This document shows positions 1 through 11,299 of a stretch of 64,000 bases of DNA, one piece after another (the first letter of the stretch is position 1; every line of letters begins with the position of its first letter). The DNA comes from Breviolum minutum Mf 1.05b.01 (taxonomy: Eukaryota; Sar; Dinophyceae; Suessiales; Symbiodiniaceae). The translations under genes were made by a program, and so were the position numbers. The stretch covers positions 250,800-314,799 of the forward strand of contig DF239095.1 in assembly GCA_000507305.1 (NCBI GenBank), written 5' to 3'. The notes under the pieces are model-generated. The model saw only the letters and a list, made by a program, of their open reading frames with translations, searched no databases and had not been told where the DNA came from.

Positions 1-100
1 AAAGGAAGAGTCCAATACTGTTCACTGCAAATGGCAGAAATAAATGCAGTTATGGGGCCCCTATAAATGACCGAAAATAAATGGGTAACTGGGATTATGA

Positions 101-201
101 CTAGTTGGTGGTTTCAACCCGTTTGAAAAATATCAGTCAAATTGGATCATCTCCCCAGGTAAGGGTTGAAACATATAAAAACATTAGAAACCACCACCTA
201 G
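101..201. repeat. F1 inverted-repeat element, copy 1
   Basis: An element of 93 bp (105-197) is flanked on both sides by CTAG. Its ends are inverted: TTGGTGGTTTC on the left and GAAACCACCAC on the right. The core holds a conserved block GAAAAATAT..TCA followed by ATTGGATCAT and CCCCAGG. Five further copies occur at 6147, 8147, 11063, 12979 and 45725. Because CTAG precedes TTGG, the plus strand reads GTTGG at the start and CTAG at the end, so the element has intron-like GT and AG termini. It is non-coding. Confidence 0.8.
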
Positions 202-460
202 ATAACCCTTGTACAAATGAAGATATTTCACCCTACTTTTTTTCCCTGGCATTGTCCGTGATTTTCCGAGCGAGCGCTGAAAAAAGGGCCACCATCCCTG
301 GGGGAAAAGTTGAGTTTCGAAAATGGGATCGCGATCCAAACAAGCAACGTGGTCAGTTGGGTGTGATTTTTAGGTCCACCTTTCAGGGGACGAATTTCAA
401 CCAACCAACTTACAGGGTGTTTTTTTGTCGGCTTTTTACAGTTGTAAGCCCACCTACTAC

Positions 461-560
461 CCTCCCTGAAACTAACATAGCCCTTGAAAATGGATGGTTG
501 GAATACTAGCTTGCTTTTGGGATGGCCTATTTTCAGGGGATATGTTAGTTTCAGGGAGGG
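461..560. repeat. F2a inverted-repeat element, copy 1
   Basis: The left end CCTCCCTGAAACTAACATA is matched in inverted orientation by TATGTTAGTTTCAGGGAGG on the right, about 19 bp of nearly perfect inverted repeat around a 60-bp core. Related copies lie at 12541, 27896 and 35652. The bases just outside the right end read GTAAGT. The element sits downstream of the last visible PPR exon, in an intron or 3' flank. Confidence 0.75.
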
Positions 561-624
561 TAAGTAGTTACTACCATGAACCACGAACTACTCATTGGTT
601 GAGTTCTGAGTTCTTTCATCAAAC

Positions 625-3148
625 AAATCCCTCCGCCGATCCGTCCCGCTTCGCTGGTCTCCAAAGCAAAAGACTCTCGTCTCATGTCTTGTAGAAAATC
701 CACGGCCATCCTCCAACCATGCTCCAATGAACCCAACGAACTCAAAACCGCTGCATGGGTGATCGCAGTGCTCTCAATCCTGCATTTTTGAAGTTGACCA
801 AGAAGCTGAACCTGCGTTGTGCCGCATCAACGCCAAATCTGCTGATATCACAAAAAATCATTGCCCGACATAGTCGACATAGCAATGGAAAATAGTTACA
901 CGTAGTGAATTGTGAATGCAAAATATTTTTTGTGTTGGGGGAAAAAAACGTAGTTTTTTCTGTTGGCCTTGCTATGTTTTATTTTGGTGCCACCAAAAAT
1001 CATCAAACCATCTCCAATCATTGACTTTTCTCAAACCTGTTCTCATTACCCACAACTTCAAAGCTGAAAACCCACCACTTCCGGCCGAACTGCGCACCGT
1101 TTGAAACCATCCTGGCGCAGGAAAAGCCATCACAGTGTTGAAGCTGGCTACATCGCGGCGAAGTGCAGAGATAGGAACCTTCCAAAAATTTGGCCAAGGT
1201 TTAACTTTTTTCGGATGTTCCCCAGGGGTTTAAGTTTACTTGGAGGATCTGTACCCATTAAGTGGAAAAAACATCTGCAAAAAACATCTGCAATTGTTTT
1301 CACAGATCTAAGCACAAGACTTGTGCAATGAACTTCTCATTTCGGACTGGTTTTTCAAAAAAGACTCCTAATATACCTGAACCCTGCAGTCAGGGTGCCA
1401 CATGGATGGGGCCCGTTGGGGTGAGAATTAAGCAACCCCTTAGGATTTAAACCCCACCCATTGGAGGGTGCTGGTATAAAAAACCATTGGTGTTGGTTTT
1501 TTGGATGACTTTTTTTGCCCATTTTTTCATGGTTTTCCTTTCAAAAATCCAACCTCCGTCAAGAGTTCCAACGCTCTGCGCCATTGAAAGGCCTTTTCCA
1601 TGACTGTCGTCAAGGTATTGCTGGTGATCAAATCTGGCAGGTTCACGCTGTTCCGGGCACACCACCAATGTTTCAGCTGTAAAGCGTGTAACCAACGCAT
1701 CAAACAGCAATTGATGGCCACGTTGCAGTGTACCAGGTTGCTTTCCTGAACAAAAACTCAATTGCCAAAACAATCCAAGAAAAAAACAACGACAAATTCA
1801 TGTGTGTGTGATGAAAAACTTGTAAAAATGACGAGAAAACATACAATAAAATATAATTACACAAAAAGGGAGATGTTATTGTTGACTTGAAGAAGGATTT
1901 TTGAAAAGAAAGGATGGAAATGGTAGTGTTGGGGGAAAAGGAACATCAAAAAAAGCGAAATGTCCCTGGCCCACTCTTTCATCATCTATAGTGAGTGTAC
2001 CGTTTCTGCAATCAAGAAAGTAAACCAACTTCCCCTGGAAGGTTACATTAGTTTCTGAGTTTCACGTTTTGCGCTTTCATGCAGAACCTCCCATAGCAAC
2101 ATCTTACTGGTCGGCTGGTTCGTAGCGATTCCTATCATGGACTATGACTAGGGTATCATTTCTTCAAAAGTACCACCACCACCTGCTGTTTGGTCATTTC
2201 TCGATCGACATGACAGCTCAGACATGACAGCTCAGAAATCAAAAACAAAATGTCTGCGTTTCAAAGGGCCTCTTGTCGGAGAAAAGATATTGTCGATGAA
2301 AAACTGGGAACCCCTCCCAACCCTTAAATACAGTAGTAGGCCCCTCTTGAAAAATAAGTAATAAAATCCTTTCAAAAACCTCCCAGGGTTCGGAGGGGCA
2401 TGACCCATATCATATCTAAAACACAAAGCGGCTCTGTAGTCTTAGTTAGAGAGTTTACTATGCAGTTTACCAAGTCCGGTAGGTTCCCAGTGTTAAGTAA
2501 GCCATGGCTGGAAATCACCTTTCAAATCACTATTTCGAAGCCTTTCAAGTGAGTTTTTTGAAAAAAAAACACTTGTTCCAGTCAATTACACTGGTTGGTT
2601 CATGGATAGGGATCTGGAGATAGCTCCGTTCATTGCTCCCTTCGGTTCGCACCAGATATATTGATATCTATACTATATATTTATATATACACATATTATA
2701 CCTGGAACCCAAACAACCCCTGTTTTGATTGGAAAAGACCCCCTTCTTTTGGAGGTTTGAAACCCCAACATAGAGGGTTTCAAACAGGTTTCATAATAGA
2801 AAGTCATCCCTTAAATCCACCAAAAAGATATGTCAAGCACCAGCTGAGCCACGAAAAAAAAAAACCTCCTACTTTCCATTGAATCCTGGTTGGTTAATAG
2901 AGATCCTTATTTCATGGTTTATTATACGTAGTCCCTATATAACCGGGTAGGAAATGTCATCCCCCAAAAAAACCCAACCAACCAGGGGCCCTTTTTTCAT
3001 TGCTCAGCTGTTTTGTTGTTTCCAAAGTCTCCAAAGCTTCTTGTTGCAATACCACAATCACCTCTATTGCCTGACTCCATTTCCGGCCCAGCGAAGTCAA
3101 TCGCTTGGTGGTCGCCGAGGGCGTCATGGATATCCATGGCTCGAAATG
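625..3148 (-). CDS. Pentatricopeptide repeat (PPR) protein, partial multi-exon gene
   Basis: Four minus-strand exons encode PPR helical pairs. Exon a (about 3010-3148) contains TSLGRKWSQAIEV. Exon b (1554-1676, 123 nt) contains VMEKAFQWRRALELLTE. Exon c (1098-1178, 81 nt) contains RRDVASFNTVMAF. Exon d (about 625-811) contains THAAVLSSL and GWRMAVDFLQDM. Exons b and c have AG acceptors and GT donors and both are phase 0, and exon d begins in phase 0. Read through, b-c-d gives a regular array of roughly 35-residue repeats. PPR proteins bind single-stranded RNA in plastids or mitochondria and act in cleavage, editing or stability. I see no transit peptide or start codon; the 5' end should lie upstream and the 3' end beyond the window. 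The join of exon a to b is not phase-proven, and an exon may be missing. An F4 element abuts exon a. Confidence 0.72.
1774..2841. other. Non-coding intron sequence inside the PPR gene
   Basis: I see no exon-like reading frame here. At 2211-2236 there is a short tandem duplication of the 14-mer CATGACAGCTCAGA. Similar CAGCTCAG words recur near 3376 and resemble the terminal sequence of the F4 elements, so this may be a decayed element end. A TA-rich run lies at 2655-2700. Confidence 0.5.
2842..3009. repeat. F4 inverted-repeat element, copy 1, with AGCT duplication
   Basis: The element body is 2846-3005 (160 bp). It begins GAGCCACGAAAAAAA and ends TTTTTTCATTGCTC, an imperfect inverted repeat, and is flanked by AGCT on both sides (2842-2845 and 3006-3009). 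Inside is a second inverted pair, CTGGTTGGTTAATAG and CCCAACCAACCAG. A close relative at 42329-42489 has AATT flan­ks instead, which supports a real four-base target duplication. The right end lies directly against the 3' side of PPR exon a. Confidence 0.8.
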
Positions 3149-3760
3149 GCTCTACCATATGGTCCCTTTATTGGTAAAATCAGTGGCAAAATCATCAAGT
3201 ACAAAAACTCTAAGGATATCTAATTGGTGAATGATTGGGAAGAGTCGAAGAAACGAAATTGACCAGGTAAGTTTTTGGTGGTATCCCAATTCCATCTCAA
3301 CTACTAATGAACAAATGATTATCCTTCAATGAAATGTTCAAAAGACATAGAAAAAATCGAAAATCTCAAGCCACCATGACAGCTCAGCGATTGGGCGGTC
3401 TGCTCTTGAGTGATGGAGGGCTAATCATGATCATCCCAGAACTTTGTTGTCTCTGGGATGTTCATGGTTTTCCCTACTCATGGATGCACCTGTTCTCGCT
3501 CCCCCCAACTATGGAACACGTGGATTTATACCTAGTTACACTACCACGCATCTAACTGGGGCTAAGTAGGGTTTACTGGGGCAGAATATCATATTTCAAA
3601 CTCCGGATTTCTGCCCTTACTGAACGATATTTGGGAGCTTCCAAAAGGGGGAACCAACAACTGAAATTTGGCGACCAGGAAAGACCGCCAACGAAAAACA
3701 CTTTGCTTGGATTTGCTTGCTAAGGTGCTGGGAAAAAATGAAGAAATCTTCTCCCAAATA

Positions 3761-3868
3761 CACCCCCCGAAGTTTAACAACTCGCCCCTGGAAAATGGTG
3801 GTTGGAAGACTAGTTTCCTTTGGGGAAGGTAACCTTTTCAGGGGCGAACTGTTAAACTTCCGGAGGGT
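3761..3868. repeat. F2b inverted-repeat element, copy 1
   Basis: This variant has the longest terminal repeat seen, about 33 bp. The left end CCCCCCGAAGTTTAACA continues to CGCCCCTG, and the right end mirrors it as CAGGGGCGA then TGTTAAACTTCCGGAGGG. The core carries the phrase AATGGTGGTTGGAAGAC, which recurs at 14390, 25015 and 26145. Related elements or halves occur at 9500-9570, 12040-12065, 26111-26219 and 26440-26619. Confidence 0.78.
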
Positions 3869-4354
3869 AATGTTTTTTATGGTGATGAATCCCATGGTAC
3901 AAAGTGAAAAAAATCACCTGAACCAGATCCAACTTGGGAGACCGGGAGACCTCACCTTCCACTAAACGTTTTCATCTACCAGCAATTTGTTAGGTTCCAA
4001 AAATCATTCCCTAAAAATGATGGAAAAAATGCAAGTTCGAACCATGTTACGATGTTCTCCGATTCTCGTTGATTTTGGGAGGGATTGAGGAATTGGAAAT
4101 CAGGTAGGATTGGCTGCAAGTGACTTGGGTACTTGGGGTTTTTGTATCATCAAGCCATAACAATTCCGGAAACAGCAACTCATCTTGTAGATCCCTTTCA
4201 AATATATCACCTATCTGGACATTTTTTTCATAGAACTCCTAAACCTGAATTACTATAATTTCTAAATTTAACTTCAGGGCATTTTGTGTGCGGCATTCCC
4301 TTACTTTGTCACCACCATTTCTAGTGATCAACCGGCGAATCCTCTACACCAAGC

Positions 4355-5655
4355 GAACCGCGAACTGCCATGCACCTCCAACTGATGAAGCTGTTGGTAA
4401 AGATTGATATCAGTGTCATCATCGCCCACGGGATTTTCCATCATCTCTGCCAGCCTGAGGCGAAACACCGCAGAAATGACGACGATGGTCACAACGTGCA
4501 AAAAAAGATAGGGTGGATAAGTTTTTTTTTGCAAACACAAAAAAATATGGAAACATCGCATGAAGCATACGATCCTCAAAAAAATATACATTAAAAAAAT
4601 ATCAAAAAATGCATTTTGGACCTGATAAACCAGGACTTTTTGTGTTGTCTTTTGGTTTCAAGGAACTGGTTATACCCCCTGAAACTAACAGGAAACTTCA
4701 TCTTCCCGGTTTTCGATGTTAGCTTCAAGGTGACTAACTGGTTATGACTGGTAAACCACCGGATTTTTGTCCAACCAACACCAACAAAACATCTCCTGTG
4801 AAACACCATGGAATTTTGGAAAAACTGCTTGGTGCTCAACCAACCCCCAACCAACTGCAATGTTGTGAAACAAAACTATCTCCCTTCAACAATAAGTGAA
4901 ATATATCTGATTGGTTCTCAACCCTGACCTTCTTACAACCCTTTGTTTGCTCGTTCTTTACCCCTCCCTACAACTAACACTTTTGCACCTTTTCATTGAG
5001 TCATATGTTGAGTCTTCATGATGATGTTTCCCGGGAACTTCCCGTTTTTTTGGGGGGACATGTGAGCTTAGTTCCCTATCCCTAGAGGCTGCGAACGGGA
5101 AAATTTCGGCCCAAAGCATCGGCCATCCAGCTGAGATCCCCCTGCCTCTCCAAGCCTGACATGGCCTGAAAAAAGTTGGTGTTTTGGCTACCATCCAGTC
5201 ATAGGATTGTTCGGGGGCCTGTATATATATATATATATACCTGGTATATAAGTGGTACATACTGCCAAATTAACAAGAACCTCAAAGATCAGCTGACGAA
5301 AAAAAGGGTAGTCCATGATCTTACCCAATGGTAAAGGGGAGGAAACTCATCTTTTCCTAACTACCAGTTTTGGATGCGAATACATATAGCTATATGTTAG
5401 TTTGTTAGTTTCTGGGAGGCCATCTTGGGCCGCCAACCACTTAGAAAACATGAATTTGAAATGAAATATGCTCAAGAATGAGAAAAAGAAACGCGATTTT
5501 CCAGTTTCTTTTGAATGCGAAGATTTGTATTCGTAGTCTATCTGCTGCTCCTTGATTCTGCACATTTATTGGCCGGCTTGGGGGTATACTTTCTGAAGGC
5601 ACTCCGATTGGAACTGGAAGAATATAGCGAACGAGGATGTCTAGTGCCTTCATAT
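4355..5655 (-). CDS. Weakly supported exons, possibly 5' part of the PPR gene
   Basis: Three minus-strand pieces look like exons. The first starts at 5655 after CCCACAG and reads MKALDILVRYILPVPIGV. The second starts at 5165 after the pyrimidine-rich acceptor CTTTTTTCAG and reads AMSGLERQGDLSWMADAL. The third, about 4355-4500, contains RLRLAEMMENPVGDDD and ends at a GTGTAG donor. None matches a family I recognise. They lie upstream of the PPR exons on the same strand and could belong to that gene or to a separate one. Phases between them are not established. Confidence 0.3.
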
Positions 5656-5699
5656 CTGTGGGAGACAGACCAGGCACAACCGGATTGCCACAACCAAAT

Positions 5700-8146
5700 A
5701 TGTGGCAAATGGAAAGGTCGAAAGAGTCTAGCAAATCAACATCGCCTACACCCCCCCGAAATTGAACATACGCGAATGGGTTTTGCTAACCCAATCCAAA
5801 AGTTGAATTTTCTGCCAAGTCTGTGTACTCCGAAAATGAATGGCTGGAAAATTAAATTGCCTGCTAGAAAAGGGAAATCATCCTACAAACCTTCTTTTTT
5901 GGTGGTTCCAGCCGTTAGCTTTCGGGTGTACATACAACTTCATCTTTTTGAATGAACCAAATATGCGATACATGCGCCCGATCAGAATCTATCCAACCAA
6001 TCATCAAAAAAGTCAAAAAACTCTATCCACATCAATGATGACCCATGACAACCAAGGCACCCAATACACCACGAAGGGGAAAATCACATTGTCCTCAGCT
6101 TTTTCGAGATCTCTCCAGCAGGTTCAGCTTCTTTGGGCTGTGATGACTAGCTGGTGGTTGAACCAACCCATCTGAAAAATATGCTCGTCAAATTGGGTCA
6201 TTTCCCCAAGGTTAGTGGTGAAAGAAAATATTTGGAACCACCTAGATGAGGACCTGTTGTCAGAACTCCTTTCTTTGCTGACAAAACAAAGTGATGCCAG
6301 TTGCAACCCTGAAGTATCCTTAAAGAAAACAAGCAGAGGTTTATTCACAAATCATTTTAATGTATAAATTATACAATGGTTTATGTTTATATTCACTATG
6401 TCATTCTTTACCAACATCAAAAAAAACCATCACCTCAAAAGCAAGGCTCAACCTTTTCCCATCACACAGCCCATCCCTGCAGCTCAGCAACGAAAACACT
6501 ACCCAGATTGTCTTCACCTCAAAAAGAAGCTGTCTAGCCCGCGAGCCCCCCCTCTTTTTGAAGGGGGTCATCATTGAGGAAAACCCATACTTAAGGGTCA
6601 GAAATTTGGGCCCTAGAAAAAAAAAATACTCAAAAATTTGCCCTAAAAGTCGAAGTCCAGTTGACCAAACACATCTGCCTGGGGACTTTGGGATGCTCCA
6701 TGGATCAAGGATTCCCGATTCTACCCAAGAGGGGAAAACATGTCGTTGGTCGACTTGGACCTCTTGGGATCGGGATTCCCCAATTCGTAGGTGTGCGCTG
6801 AATTTTTTTGTCCGATGCAGACACCAAAAAATCGGCTTTTAAAAAAAAGCAAATCACTTGCAGCATGATAAAATGGGATGAGCGTTGCAAATTTCGAGGA
6901 TTTTCTTTTCATCCCCACTTGGTGAATCTCTTTTGAAACCTGGGTTTATCATTGACCCATTCCGAAGTGAAACTCGGAAACAAACCACAATGGGTGATGA
7001 ATCTGCCCTAAAGGACCCTCAAAACCCTCAGGATGCATGCAGCTTGCGGGGAACTTCCCAAGGGGGTTCAGAATGCCGTTTTAAAAACATAGTCATAAGG
7101 AATTTAAGACTACGCCTCTCAAAGGCCCTCTGCTGCCAGGAAATATACGGCCTTACTTTTTCGGGATGATAAAATCATCAATATCCTAAAAAGTAATCCC
7201 TTAAAAATTCCCCATGATATTGAAACTTATCGCATGCGAGTGAAAGTGAAACTTCCAGCATGCCATCAATGGAACATGAGTTTGGTTACCAGCTATAAAG
7301 GGATAACTCGCCTAAAAAGGCTACCTTCCAGGAGACGAGTTCAAACCTTTCTGGGTGAAGCGAGCTCAAACGGTTCCCAGGATGGTGTTTTTCATCCTGG
7401 CTGGTGACAAACGCCAGCATCCTGGGCTTTTCAGCAAGCATCCCAACCTATGGAAAGTTGGGTGAAAATCCTGCCCCTCACTCAGAATCAACATCCCCCA
7501 AAAAGCAAAAGAATCAAAAAAAATGTTCCAAAAAAAATACACTCCCAAAGAATTCAAAAAAGTTCGTGTTTTTTTAAGGGAATGGAACAACAACAAAAAA
7601 ACCTCCCCAACAGACCCCTTTGTAAGTGCAAGTCCAAGAACCCAATGCGGTAACCAAGGGCCACATGAAGCTGAAAATGACCTTGGTAGGAGGTTCCCAT
7701 TGATTTTTCACCACCCCAAATAGCAACTAGGAAGCTGCCAGGGCAGCGTTGTCATGATCAATCCAAGTTGTTGGGGATCTATACACAATGCCATAAAATG
7801 AAGGAACGTCACCTGAAAAGGGACCATTTCAAAACCAAATGTTCATCGAACCCAACCAGCAATTTTTTGGGGCAAGCTCTTCGTTTTCAGGGGAGTTAAG
7901 ATCAGATTTTGGACTTTGACTTTGATGATTCTTTTGAAATTTCGAATTCTTGTGAAATTGCAGAATTTGAAGTTTCGCCAGGATCTGCTCGTTTTTAGTT
8001 TCCAACCAGTTCCCTAGGAAAAGCTGCCAAAAAACTTGGTGAGTACAAAACATCCATCAGTACAGAAGAATTTGTGTCATGCAACAAGAACTCTCAAGAT
8101 TCTTAGCAAAAAAAGTTGGAGGAAAAAAACTTCAAAGCTACAAAAA
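5700..8146. other. Gene-poor stretch with decayed repeats
   Basis: Apart from the F1 element at 6147-6245, I find no exon I would defend. Short reading frames exist on both strands but none has both plausible splice borders and protein-like composition. A part-copy of the F2c right end lies at 5888-5935, and an F5-like inverted fragment with CATCCTGG and CCAGCATCCTGG lies at 7380-7432. Confidence 0.4.
6147..6245. repeat. F1 inverted-repeat element, copy 2
   Basis: The body (6151-6241) is flanked by CTAG at 6147-6150 and 6242-6245. The ends are CTGGTGGTTG and GGAACCAC. The core keeps the family signature CATCTGAAAAATAT and CAAATTGGGTCATTTCCCC. Confidence 0.78.
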
Positions 8147-8250
8147 CTAGTTGGTGGCCGAAGTATCCATCCGAAAAATAGTGGTAAAATTGGATCATTT
8201 CCCCATGGTTCGGGGTGAAAATGACAAAAATATTCGAAACCACCAGCGAG
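8147..8250. repeat. F1 inverted-repeat element, copy 3
   Basis: The left flank is CTAG (8147-8150) and the right flank is CGAG (8247-8250), one base from the family flank. The ends are TTGGTGGC and GAAACCACCAG. It lies about 150 bp from the 3' side of the exon at 8399-8438. Confidence 0.72.
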
Positions 8251-8398
8251 ATAACTCTTACAAATGGAGTTATTTCACCCTAATTTAGCTGGGTAGGTTT
8301 GTCATCCCCTATGTATATATATATATATATACATATAATATAACCCAACCAACCAGGGTGAAATGATCACTGCTCACAAAAATATCTTCGCCAGCGAC

Positions 8399-11261
8399 TT
8401 GAACCGCCAAGGCGCCACAATCACTCGACAATGCCTCGCTGTCTGGTTTTTCACACAGCCAGGGAGGATGCTATAAATCTTCCCTTGCGACTGTTACTGG
8501 AAGGCAAAGCATCCCAATGTTCATCCTTCAAAAAAAAAAGAATAAATAGAAAACTTCAAGTAGGGAAAGTTTGGAAGTTGGTTCCTTTTTCTCACATGTT
8601 TTTCTTGTAGCAAAGAAATCTTCGGCACATCCCTTGTCTTTTAATCTGGGTGTGTCTCAAGATTAGAGGCCTCAAAAAAATCTGAAAGAAATGATGACCT
8701 GACCTGAGAAACAAGAAACAAGGATGAGATCTTGAAAGGGTAAATGGAGATACTGATCACTCTCTCTTTGGGCTTTGAGAAAAGCCCTAATTGAAAACTA
8801 CAGTAACTCTTCCAGTGATTTCTCTTGGAAATTTTGAGATTTTTCCACAATTCCAAGATCACAACCAGAATTCAAAGATCACTAATATATTACACCCCCC
8901 AAAACTAACGGCTGGAACCCAAAAAATGTGTTTTTTTTTGTAGATGTTCTCCTTTTCTAAGGGTGTATTTTCAGGTTCCATGAAAAGTCTTTGTTTGGTG
9001 CTGGGGGGGGGGGGGAAGCCACCACATTCATCCCTAAACACACTCCACACATTTTTGTCCCACGACGTCGGGAAATCCTGAAGTCACCCCCCCAACTTAT
9101 CCTGGATATAATTTTTTCAGACACGAGAGGTATAAACTTGTCTGCGAAGTGAGTTGGATTTTTTTTCTGGGCAAACAATCTTCACTCCTTTTGCCCCATT
9201 TTTTTCGCTGAAAAGTCAACAGGTGCATCTCTTCAAAACTGCATCCAAAACAGGTTTACCACCTTGCCAAATCGAATCTAAGGGATTTTTTTGTTTGTTG
9301 CATCCCATCCCATCCCAAACCGGGAGCCTTTCAACGGTGTCTCAAGACACCGTTTTTTACGGAACTTGCAACCGAGGTACTGATAATACGCCAGTGACAC
9401 CGGACGAAAGATCAGCCCAGATAAATGTGTCAATTGATCCAAGGCGTCCTCGGGGAAACAAAAAAAAAATTAAGCACATGAAGATATGGAAAAAAAATCC
9501 CCCGAAAAGGAAAATAGTTTCCCAACTACCATTTTTCAGGGGCGAACTGTCAAACTTTCCCGGAGTTATAATTTTCATTGTGGTGGATGTGCCGAGGTGT
9601 TGGAAAAAAAGAGAGTTCATATATTGGGGATCCATTGCAAGTTGCTTATTTATAATCCCTATAATAGGGGTTTGGCTGAAATTTACTGGTTCACTGATAA
9701 TGAAGGTTAATAAAGGTCCCTTACCGAAATAGTGATAATGATTTTCCCACTGTGAAGCAGGGTTGAAGGGCAGGCCCCAGCCCATATGAACTGAGGTAAC
9801 CCTGAATCCTTGTTGGTCACATGCCTCCTTGAAGACAGCGATAAAAAACATAGAAATCATGACCCGTCATGGTTCTCCAGATTTCACCAACCCGGGCTTT
9901 TAAGATCACTACAAATCACGGGTCCCGGGGGGGGGGACAAAAAGATCCACCTTCCCACATGCCAAGGTGCTGCACAAATGGATGAGATAATGGTAAGAAC
10001 CTCCGGCGTCTGGTCTCGGGAGACCCCCCAAAAAAAGTGCTGGGCCTTTCCATGTGCAGGAAATTGACCTCGAAAAGTTGGGATGAAATAATTCCAAGTT
10101 TCACACCATTTTGGGGGTTGTAAAACCACCTACTTTTTCAGGGTTCAGACCCCCCAATGCCACCTACCTTTTAAGAAATAGCCCGGCCTTATTCAGGGAT
10201 TGCTAAGAGATCATGGTGGTTAATAACCCTTTAATAAGGTGTTTTTTCTTTGGGGGGTGGTATTGTGGGGGGTACCTTAGATTTGCATGACATGTGTTAC
10301 AAGGTGGGCGACCAAAAACCAGTTCTAAGTGGAGTTATCTATAACCCCTATGTTTAACTGGTGTAATTTAAAAAAATCTACGTATAGGGGTTATTTCACC
10401 CCATGTACAACTAGGCTCCTAGGCCCCATTCTTTCATGGCTCCATGAAGTCCATTTCTATAGTCATTTTCACCAAGGTGCAAGATGTCTTGTCAGAAAGA
10501 AGCATTTCTATGTATAATATTTATATATATATATACCAGAATTGAAATCATGCAGCTCACAAAATCTCCGCAAACTGCAAATGATTCAAGTTTTAGTGGT
10601 GATTCTCCCAACCTTCAGCCTTTCTTATTGATCCTCCCCAGGTCGTCTCAAACAAACACTGACTGGGCATCCCTTACCCGTTCGTGGTAGCCCCACTTCT
10701 GCCCCATTGGCAAATGACAGGCTTCCATCAACATACTCAACACCACCTGTTTGACAATTCGACGGAGCTTTGGCGAATCCGAATCTCGCAGCTGACCAGC
10801 GAGGACGGTCATTTGTTGACTTGGCTTGTGGTCAAGATGAGTGAACCATCCATTTAAATAGCTCCCACTGTTTTGGTGGCCCCTGGAGTAGACATTGAAC
10901 AGAAATAAGTTGTGGCGTCTTTAAAGGGAAGGATTAGAAAGTATTCATATACCCATTTCCCATAGGAATTTTCTCATTTCACCCATGCTTAAAGTCCAAA
11001 ATTTGCCGTCCATGCTGCTGCTGACTGAAAACCGAACCAGCAGCTGAACCACCTGAGATGTACTAGTTGTTTTTTCAACCCATCTGAAAAATATTAGTCA
11101 AATTGGATCATTTCCCCAGGGATCGGGGTCAAAATTAAAATAAATGGGAAACCACCACCTAGAGATGTGTTACTTGAAACCCTCCCAAACATTTCATCGC
11201 ACTTCGCCTTCGGAAGTGGAGGCACCTCAATGTTGCAGGCAGCTGCCATGTGTGAATGACC
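8399..11261 (-). CDS. Unrecognised five-exon gene (partial)
   Basis: Five minus-strand exons join with matching phase. They are 11181-11261 (81 nt, phase 0-0; AACNIEVPPLPKAKCDEMFG), 10678-10824 (147 nt, phase 0-0; LRDSDSPKLRRIVKQVVLSM; donor GTAAGG), 9951-10014 (64 nt, ends phase 1; RFLPLSHPFVQHLGMWE), 9373-9448 (76 nt, ends phase 2; SIDTFIWADLSSGVTGVLSV) and 8399-8438 (40 nt, ends phase 0; REALSSDCGALAVQ). All use GT donors and AG acceptors. That four successive junctions keep one frame open is strong internal evidence. I do not recognise a domain; the second exon would form an amphipathic helix. The start and stop lie outside these exons. Copies of F1 and F2c sit in the introns or just beside the exons. 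Confidence 0.58.
8892..8978. repeat. F2c element, partial
   Basis: The left part ACACCCCCCAAAACTAACGG, followed by GGAACCCAAAAA and TAGATGTTCTCC, matches the start of the fuller element at 13678-13787. The right terminus is truncated after TTTTCAGGTTCC. Confidence 0.55.
9333..9358 (+). other. Perfect 9-bp hairpin followed by T-run
   Basis: AACGGTGTC, loop TCAA, then GACACCGTT form a perfect stem, followed at once by a run of T. It has the shape of a bacterial intrinsic terminator, but nothing else here is bacterial. It lies in the intron between exons 9373-9448 and 8399-8438 of the gene above. I assign no function. Confidence 0.5.
9500..9570. repeat. F2b element, right half
   Basis: CATTTTTCAGGGGCGAACTG, then CAAACTTTCCCGGAG, matches the right end of the F2b element at 3761-3868. 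The left half, from CCCCGAAAAGG, is only weakly similar. This is a degenerate or truncated copy in an intron. Confidence 0.5.
11063..11162. repeat. F1 inverted-repeat element, copy 4
   Basis: The body 11067-11158 is flanked by CTAG at 11063-11066 and 11159-11162. The right end GAAACCACCAC is intact, while the left end has lost part of GGTGG. It lies 19 bp downstream of the donor of exon 11181-11261 (minus strand), inside that intron. Confidence 0.78.
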
Positions 11262-11299
11262 CTTTTTTTGTCCGGAAGAAATTCAAGATCATGTTGTGG

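Noticed and set aside
105-584. Overlapping plus and minus frames of 118-134 residues
   Set aside because: They lie over an F1 element, an F2a element and the sequence between; composition is that of inverted repeats, with no protein-like pattern.
9154-9860. Plus frame of 192 and minus frame of 167 residues
   Set aside because: Only the part at 9373-9448 on the minus strand fits an exon with borders; the remainder is F2b sequence and low-complexity DNA.
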